This document shows, piece after piece, positions 58,965 through 64,000 of a DNA stretch of 64,000 nucleotides. The notes below the pieces were generated by a model. That model made no database searches, was not told where the DNA came from, and saw nothing but the letters and a program-made list of their open reading frames with translations. The position numbers were made by a program, and so were the translations under genes. The stretch comes from Thermomonospora catenispora (GTDB lineage Bacteria; Actinomycetota; Actinomycetes; Streptosporangiales; Streptosporangiaceae), in the NCBI RefSeq assembly GCF_006363815.1, contig NZ_RRYT01000024.1, forward strand, positions 1 through 64,000, written 5' to 3'. Numbering within the stretch: position 1 is the first letter of the stretch; every line of letters starts with the position of its first letter.

Positions 58965-59672
58965 TCACGCCCGCTTGCGGGCGCGGACGAGCACGATGCT
59001 GCCGCGCTCGTTGGGGGCGCGCCGGTCGCTCAGCGCCACCAGCGGCGTCAGCGGGGCCGCCGCGTTGAACCCGACCCTGCCGCCGTAGGCCGACAGCGAC
59101 AGGTACAGCCGTTCGGCCGCCGCGGTGCGGAACTGGTAGGAGTGCGCGATCAGCTCCAGGCCGTGCCCGGCCATCAGCTCGCCCAGCGTCCGATGGGTGT
59201 AGGTGTGCTGGACGTGGTACTTGGCCTTGTGCGCGTCCCGCAGCTTCGGCCAGGAGTCGGCGCGGCTGAGCACGTCGGCGGACATGAAGAGCTCACCGCC
59301 GGGCTTGAGCACCCGCGCCATCTCGGCCAGCGACCGCCCGCCGTCGTCGAAGTGCTCGATCGCGCACACCGACAGCACCGCGTCGAAGGAGCCGTCGGCG
59401 AACGGCAGCGCCAGCGCGTCCCCCTGGATGAGCGCCGGCGGATGCGCCAGCGTCTTGCCGTAGAGCATCTTGTGGCGGGCCAGGTCGATCGAGACCGCCT
59501 GCGCGCCCCGCCTGCGGGCCCGCCCGGCCCAGTACCCGTCCCCGCCGGCGACGTCCAGGATCCGCTTCCCGCGCAGGTCGGGCCCCATCCACCGCAGCAG
59601 CGTCCCCGCCTCACGGAACCGGCATATGTGCACCTGGTGGCCGACGAACGCGACCGCATCAGCAAGCTTCAT
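58965..59672 (-). CDS. Class I SAM-dependent methyltransferase
   Basis: A 235-residue methyltransferase. SAM motif I RILDVAGGDGYWAGRARRRG, motif II ALIQGDALALPFADGSFDAV, post-motif LSVCAIEHFDDGGRSLAEMA and RVLKPGGELFMSADVLS, the standard UbiE/COQ5-like order. ATG 59672 gives MKLADAVAFVGHQVHICRF; a longer in-frame start overlaps the divergent promoter. Between a glycosyltransferase and a flippase-like gene, it may methylate a glycan or lipid carrier product, but the substrate is unknown. Confidence 0.9.
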   Translation of the reverse strand: MKLADAVAFVGHQVHICRFREAGTLLRWMGPDLRGKRILDVAGGDGYWAGRARRRGAQAVSIDLARHKMLYGKTLAHPPALIQGDALALPFADGSFDAVLSVCAIEHFDDGGRSLAEMARVLKPGGELFMSADVLSRADSWPKLRDAHKAKYHVQHTYTHRTLGELMAGHGLELIAHSYQFRTAAAERLYLSLSAYGGRVGFNAAAPLTPLVALSDRRAPNERGSIVLVRARKRA

Positions 59673-59830
59673 AGCGCACCCGAGCTTATTGCCTGCGGCG
59701 CCGCGGCGGACGCGACGCCGCTCAACGACCGCTCGCCGCCCGCTCATCGACCGCTCGCCGTCCGCCCGTCGCCGGTCCCGTCGCGGGACGTCCGCACCGG
59801 GACCGGGCGGGCCGGCGGCTCGCCTACGCT

Positions 59831-60802
59831 ATGCGGGTGATTTCCAAGCAGCGGGCCATGAGCACGGCACGGGTCCTGTTGGTCGTGTCGGCCGTGGCCT
59901 TCTGTGCCTACAGCCTCCTCTCCCAGTGGGAGGAGACCACGGAGGCGTTCGCGCGCATGTCGTGGCCGGCTCTGGCCGGGTCCTTCCTGGCCGCGGTCGG
60001 CGGCCTGACGGCGTGGATGCTGAGCTGGCGGGTGCTGCTGGCCGGGCTCGGCTCCCCCATCCCGGTGACCGCCGCGGCGCGCATGTCGTTCATCTCCGGG
60101 CTCGGCAAGTACGTGCCGGGCAAGGTGTGGGCGCTGGTGACCCTGATGGAGCTGGGCCGCGCCTACGGCATCCCGCGCATCCGCAACGTCAGCTCGTCGC
60201 TGCTGGCGATCGCCACGTCCCTGGCCTCGGGGCTGGCCGTCGCGGCGGTGACGCTCCCGCTGACCTCGCCCGAGGCCACCCGGACGTACTGGTGGCTGTT
60301 CCTGCTGGCGCCGGTGCTGCTGGCGATGCTGCACCCCCGTATCGTGACCTGGGGCATCGACCTGCTGCTGAAGCTGGCACGGCGTCCCGGACTGGAACAT
60401 CCGGTGAGCCTGGCGGCGACCTGCCACGCGACGGCGTGGGCGACGGCGGGCTGGGCGCTGTTCGGCGTGCACACCTGGCTGATCGCCGACGCGGCCGGCG
60501 GCGACGGCCGAGGGCTGCCGTTCCTGGCCACCGGCGCGTACGCGTTGGCGTTCACCGCCGGGTTCCTGGTGTTCATCGCGCCCAACGGGTTCGGCGCGCG
60601 AGAGGCGGTGATCGTCATCACCCTCTCCCCGGTGCTGCCGTCCGGCGCCCCGCTGGTGGTGGCGCTGGTGTCCCGCGTGGTGCTGACGCTGGCCGACCTG
60701 GCGTGCGCCGGAGCGGTCCTGGCGGTGGGCCGCGGCGGCGGGAATGAACCGGGCCCTTCCCGACTTGACACCGACAGAGAGCCGATGAAGGAGAGATCGT
60801 GA
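59831..60802 (+). CDS. Flippase-like membrane protein (lysylphosphatidylglycerol synthase TM / UPF0104 family)
   Basis: A 323-residue integral membrane protein with about eight hydrophobic segments. It carries family marks [60 protein letters not shown] and [15 protein letters not shown]. Related proteins move glycolipids or form the membrane part of MprF. No catalytic C-terminal domain is present, so it is not a full MprF. ATG 59831. Its stop overlaps the thioredoxin GTG (GTGA). Divergent from the methyltransferase across about 158 bp. Confidence 0.88.
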   Translation: MRVISKQRAMSTARVLLVVSAVAFCAYSLLSQWEETTEAFARMSWPALAGSFLAAVGGLTAWMLSWRVLLAGLGSPIPVTAAARMSFISGLGKYVPGKVWALVTLMELGRAYGIPRIRNVSSSLLAIATSLASGLAVAAVTLPLTSPEATRTYWWLFLLAPVLLAMLHPRIVTWGIDLLLKLARRPGLEHPVSLAATCHATAWATAGWALFGVHTWLIADAAGGDGRGLPFLATGAYALAFTAGFLVFIAPNGFGAREAVIVITLSPVLPSGAPLVVALVSRVVLTLADLACAGAVLAVGRGGGNEPGPSRLDTDREPMKERS

Positions 60803-61137
60803 GCGCACCGATCGAGGTCACCGACGAGACGTTCGAGGAGCTGGTCCTCAAGAGCGACAAGCCCGTCCTGGTCGACTTCTGGGCCGAATGGTGCGGGCCC
60901 TGCAAGATGATCGCGCCGATCCTGGACGAACTGGCCGCCGAGTACGACGGCCGGCTCACGATCGCCAAGGTGAACGCCGACGAGAACCCCGCCACCCAGG
61001 CCAAGGCCGGCGTGATGGGCCTGCCGACCCTCAACCTGTACGTGAACGGGGAGGTCGTCGAGCAGATCGTCGGTGCCAAGCCCAAGCGCGTCCTGGTCAA
61101 CGCCCTGGAGCCGCACCTGGCCAAGACCGCGGGCTGA
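60799..61137 (+). CDS. trxA: Thioredoxin
   Basis: Cytosolic disulfide reductant of 112 residues. Active site [20 protein letters not shown] with Cys32 and Cys35, [20 protein letters not shown], and cis-Pro loop [22 protein letters not shown] at 60799 overlaps the membrane-protein stop and has AAGGAGAGA upstream inside it. No thioredoxin reductase is adjacent, so this is probably a secondary thioredoxin, possibly linked to the coupled membrane protein. Confidence 0.96.
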   Translation: MSAPIEVTDETFEELVLKSDKPVLVDFWAEWCGPCKMIAPILDELAAEYDGRLTIAKVNADENPATQAKAGVMGLPTLNLYVNGEVVEQIVGAKPKRVLVNALEPHLAKTAG

Positions 61138-61194
61138 CGCCCCGTCGCCGCCCGCGCACGGCGGGCGCGCCCAGGCGACCGCCCGCCTCCATCG

Positions 61195-61221
61195 CCCGGT
61201 TCCCGCCCGTCGGGGACCGGG
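61195..61221 (+). terminator. Terminator after trxA
   Basis: An 11-bp stem with one T-G pair, CCCGGTTCCCG (61195-61205) and CGGGGACCGGG (61211-61221), loop 5, about 60 nt past the trxA stop, followed by CGTCGCATTGTT. Confidence 0.5.
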
Positions 61222-61366
61222 CGTCGCATTGTTCGGGCGCTCCGCCGCCGGACGCCTGACCGTCTCTCGCCGGTCCTTCACCGCGCTGGTGCGGAGGATC
61301 CGAAGCAGCCAGGAGCCCTCGTCAGGCGCCGGCGGCGGGGCGGGGAGCCCGTGTCGGGAGCGGTGA

Positions 61367-62764
61367 TCAGAAGCTGAAACCGCCGAAGCCGCCGCTGAAG
61401 CCGCCGTCGCTGAAACCGCCGCCGGAGTCGCCATGGCCCCCTCCGGTGTCGATCGTGCCGATTCCGGCGTCCGTGGGCCAGCTGCCGCCGATGCCGGAAC
61501 GGCGCCTCGTTCCTCCGTCTTCTTCGTCGGACGGTCTCGGCGGCGGAGGCGGGAAGGGGTCGGGACGGCCGTTGCGTTCGGCGATGATCCTGATTTGGTC
61601 GCGATACCGGATTCCGCCGCCGGAGTCGCAGTAGGAGCGCAACAGGCCGCCGTCGGGGTCGAGGGCGTCGTAGCGGTCCCACTGCTCGGTGAGGAACAGC
61701 AGGACGGCGGGGTGCTTCTCCCACACATAGCCGGCCTCCACCACGGCCGCCGTGGCCTCGGGACAGCTGCCGTAGGCGTGCGAGGACGCGGCGATCGAGC
61801 ACAGAGTCTCCTGGGCCGTTCTCGAACTCAAGGTGCGCAGCGCTCGCCGACACCTGTCTTTGAATTCCTCAGAAGCCGGCAGGTCGATCCCGTCGAGCAG
61901 TCCGGAGACCACGGCATAGGACTCCTCATAGCGGCCGCTCCACTTATCGATGAGGTCGAAACGTCCCTTCAAGATCGCAAGCATCACCTCGGAGAAGCCG
62001 GCCCGCCGCTCCCTCGTGGCGCCCGCCTCACCCGGATCCTGCAGGAGGTGAGGATTCTCCTGCAGGATCCTCACCAGTCGGCCGGGGCGGTCACCGTCCC
62101 ACAGCACACGCCCTCTGTTCCCCTCACCCCTTCGGACGAAGGTCAGGGCATGGGAGAACGCCTCTTCCAGGATGAAGAGCAGGGTCGGCTCATCCGTGTC
62201 GCCGAACAGGGCGGACAACGCCTCGCGCACCTTTGCGTCCTCGTTGTGCAAGGCGTTGTCGAGCAGCCAGCGGGCCAGGTCGGGGGAGTTCGTCAGGCCG
62301 AAGAGATCCCGCACGCCGAAGAACGCGATCAGCCGGACTCTCGGCGCATGCCGGCACTCGACCGCATCCGGCAAGGGCGTCAGCAGGAACGGCACCCAGT
62401 CGACCGGCAACCGCGGCTCCGGGTCGTGCCGGGCCGCCCAGTACCATCTCGGCCGGCTGAGGCAGAAAAGCACCGCGTCCATGAAGAGCGGATCGTCCGC
62501 GAGTTCCTCCATGGTCCTCAGGAGCCGCCGGAACGCCCACTCGTCCCGGCGCTGCGACACGAGCCGCAGAAGCCTGGAGAGCCTGTGGAGGTAGCTCCGC
62601 TTGAGCCTGTCCTTCCACCAAGGAGCGCTGCCGGATCCGATCCCCAGCCACGCCGGCTTGCAGATCTTGAGAAATCCGCAGCTCCAGACGACGCCGCAGC
62701 GAAAGATCAACGTGCTGATGCGCTGCGCGGCGCTTTGGACCCGTTTCCGCAATCGGACTCCCAT
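61367..62764 (-). CDS. Unrecognised 465-residue protein with helical body and Gly-rich tail
   Basis: I do not recognise this protein. Residues 1-400 look like an all-helical repeat: LSRLLRLVSQRRDEWAFRRL, WAARHDPEPRLPVDWVPFLL, LARWLLDNALHNEDAKVREA, LSALFGDTDEPTLLFILEEA, YEESYAVVSGLLDGIDLPAS, RRALRTLSSRTAQETLCSIA, as in HEAT-like or WD-associated scaffolds. Two Cys-containing strands lie near the N terminus. From about 400 there is a Pro/Asp/Arg-rich linker and a tail of GGGHGDSGGGFSDGGFSGGF ending in FGGFSF. GC at third positions is lower than in neighbours (more A/T-ending codons), which suggests transfer. No operon partner. Confidence 0.7.
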   Translation of the reverse strand: MGVRLRKRVQSAAQRISTLIFRCGVVWSCGFLKICKPAWLGIGSGSAPWWKDRLKRSYLHRLSRLLRLVSQRRDEWAFRRLLRTMEELADDPLFMDAVLFCLSRPRWYWAARHDPEPRLPVDWVPFLLTPLPDAVECRHAPRVRLIAFFGVRDLFGLTNSPDLARWLLDNALHNEDAKVREALSALFGDTDEPTLLFILEEAFSHALTFVRRGEGNRGRVLWDGDRPGRLVRILQENPHLLQDPGEAGATRERRAGFSEVMLAILKGRFDLIDKWSGRYEESYAVVSGLLDGIDLPASEEFKDRCRRALRTLSSRTAQETLCSIAASSHAYGSCPEATAAVVEAGYVWEKHPAVLLFLTEQWDRYDALDPDGGLLRSYCDSGGGIRYRDQIRIIAERNGRPDPFPPPPPRPSDEEDGGTRRRSGIGGSWPTDAGIGTIDTGGGHGDSGGGFSDGGFSGGFGGFSF

Positions 62765-62874
62765 GAGGCCATGGTCGGCGGAACGAAGCCGAAGACAAAC
62801 CCTTTTTCAGAAAGGCCCTTCCGCCGTCTCACGGCCCACCGGGAGGGATTCCCGCCCTCGTCTCAATGCCGGGT

Positions 62875-63215
62875 TCACGAGGGAAAGCGACACGGAGACG
62901 GGCGCGAGGGCCGCCGTCGACGGACCCGGAGCGCTCGCATCCCGGCGCGTTCGGCGAGACGGGCGTCCAGGGCCTCCAGTCGGGCAGGAACCACACATGG
63001 CCGGAGCGGTCGGACTCCCGGACGAGGGCGCGCAGGGCCGCGCCGGCCTCCAGGTGCCGGGAGAGGTCGCCGATGACGGCCAGGCGCAGCCGGTGGTCGA
63101 CGAACTTCTGCATGATCTCCCCGACGACGCGGATGCGCAGGGAGAAGAAGCCCTCCTCCAGCCAGCCCACGGGCACGGCCACCACGTCGGCGCCGGCGAA
63201 GGCCGCACCGAAGCC
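62875..63215 (-). pseudogene. Decayed DUF4180 gene fragment
   Basis: The minus frame from about 63215 reads GFGAAFAGADVVAVPVGWLE, FFSLRIRVVGEIMQKFVDHR, LRLAVIGDLSRHLEAGAALR and VRESDRSGHVWFLPD, the central and C-terminal part of a DUF4180 domain. At 62979 the frame breaks: inserting one C after GAC restores DLEALDARLAERAG, the expected family end, running to a stop at 62875. The N-terminal third of the domain and any start codon are missing; what precedes is low-complexity with no start in frame. So it is a truncated, frameshifted remnant, or the sequence has an error here and the N terminus is lost for another reason. Confidence 0.72.
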
Positions 63216-63350
63216 GGCCGCCCGAAGGACGGGCGCAGGCGACCCCGCAAGGACCTCGGACGACGGCGCAGGCGACCCGCAGGCGAGGGCGTCCGGCGGT
63301 CGGCGCGAGGCGTCAGGGGGTCGCGGCGGCCGGGATCGGGCGGGCGGCGG

Positions 63351-64000
63351 TCACGCGGCCAGCAGACGCTTCAGATAGGCGTCCCACAGCGGGGCGTCGT
63401 CCACCGGGCGGACGCCGGCGCGCAGGCGCTGCGGCTCGCCGGGGGCGTAGAAGCGCCTCAGGGCCTCGGCCAGCGAGTCGACGTCGTCGGGTTCGCACAG
63501 CAGGCCGTCCACGCCGTCGGTGACCTGGTCGGGGAAGCAGCCGACCCGGGTCGCGATGACGGGGACGCCGTGCTCGTGGGCCATCCAGACGTTCTGGCTC
63601 GCCGTCGCCGAGCGGTAGGGCAGCACCAGGGCGTCGGCCTCGGCGAACAGCGTCGGGACCTCGGCGGCGGGGACGTAGCCGGGGCGCAGCTCCACCCGGT
63701 CGGTCAACCCCAGGGAGGCGATGAGCGCGCGGGTCTCCTCCACGCCGCCCCAGAACTCCCCGGCCACGGTCAGCCGCGCCCGGGGAGGGCCGGCGGCCAG
63801 GGCGCGCAGCAGCACGTCCAGGCCCTTGTAGGGGCGGACGATGCCGAAGAACAGCAGACGGTCGTGCACGCCGTCGCCCGCGGCGGCCCCTCCCGGCGCC
63901 CGGGCGGGCAGGTGGGGCGGCATCTCGGCGACGGTCACCGGACGGTCGGTGAGGGTGCGGGCCAGATCGGCCTGCTGCCGCGAGTGGGTCAGCACGGCGT
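63351..64000 (-). CDS. Glycosyltransferase family 4 (N-terminal part beyond the window)
   Basis: The C-terminal 216 or so residues of a GT-B glycosyltransferase: LLFFGIVRPYKGLDVLLRAL, RLTVAGEFWGGVEETRALIA, ELRPGYVPAAEVPTLFAEAD, LVLPYRSATASQNVWMAHEH, GVPVIATRVGCFPDQVTDGV with the acidic residue of the family-4 site, and EPDDVDSLAEALRRFYAPGE. The gene runs off the right edge; the first visible residues are internal. Same strand as the DUF4180 remnant and the unknown gene downstream. Acceptor unknown. Confidence 0.9.
   Translation of the reverse strand, partial: AVLTHSRQQADLARTLTDRPVTVAEMPPHLPARAPGGAAAGDGVHDRLLFFGIVRPYKGLDVLLRALAAGPPRARLTVAGEFWGGVEETRALIASLGLTDRVELRPGYVPAAEVPTLFAEADALVLPYRSATASQNVWMAHEHGVPVIATRVGCFPDQVTDGVDGLLCEPDDVDSLAEALRRFYAPGEPQRLRAGVRPVDDAPLWDAYLKRLLAA

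Overview
The window is a GC-rich actinobacterial chromosome segment. GTG starts are common, 4-bp ATGA/GTGA stop-start overlaps are frequent, and the gene set (LpqB, MtrAB, WhiB, FbiABC, Rv3235-like, DUF3499) is typically actinobacterial. From about 8 to 50 kb the order secA - hpf - comF - lpqB - mtrB - mtrA - ahcY - isomerase - manB - DUF3499 - metallopeptidase-like - whiB - fbiA - fbiB matches the backbone known from mycobacteria and streptomycetes. The DasR-type N-acetylglucosamine system and the general style point to a filamentous actinomycete of the Thermomonospora/Actinomadura kind; that placement is inference. I saw no rRNA, tRNA, CRISPR array, insertion sequence or prophage.

Region 1 (1-8080): a self-contained N-acetylglucosamine phosphotransferase locus. 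Leftward runs nagA - SIS-type deaminase/isomerase - EIIB - EIIA - HAD phosphatase - HPr - EI (EI cut by the window edge). Rightward run the DasR-like GntR repressor and the EIIC permease. The divergent promoter region carries two copies of a 27-bp element made of two opposed DasR half-sites. Together these genes would import and phosphorylate GlcNAc, deacetylate it and feed it to glycolysis under repressor control.

Region 2 (8.2-22.1 kb): housekeeping backbone with an Rv3235-family protein, SecA, an HGxxPAAW membrane protein, a YcaQ-type DNA glycosylase, an orphan NarL-type regulator, ribosome hibernation factor, ComF, and the LpqB-MtrB-MtrA cell-envelope signalling system. Region 3 (22.7-30.1 kb): divergent from mtrA, a coupled set of membrane protein, DUF4129, DUF4350, MoxR ATPase and DUF58, followed by SpoIIM (opposite strand) and RDD proteins; probably one membrane-associated MoxR system of unknown substrate.

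Region 4 (30.2-41.7 kb): two different S-adenosylhomocysteine hydrolases side by side (one long, one short archaeal-like), a MerR regulator, a two-component system, and a tightly overlapping operon manB - Trm112-like - sugar-phosphate isomerase - CDF transporter, then DUF3499 and a zincin-like protein without its HExxH motif. Region 5 (41.9-54.3 kb): a DUF5719 protein coupled to a large membrane glycosyltransferase, a WhiB2-like regulator, a Gln-rich-tailed membrane protein, and all three coenzyme F420 genes fbiA, fbiB and fbiC close together with an orphan solute-binding-like protein between them.

Region 6 (54.4-64 kb): a LysR regulator with a repetitive tail, a small membrane protein, an AlkA-type glycosylase coupled to a sugar nucleotidyltransferase, a glycosyltransferase with an apparent 1-nt frameshift near its start, a methyltransferase, a flippase-like membrane protein coupled to thioredoxin, then an accessory patch: an unrecognised 465-residue protein with a Gly-rich tail, a decayed DUF4180 fragment, and a glycosyltransferase cut by the right edge.
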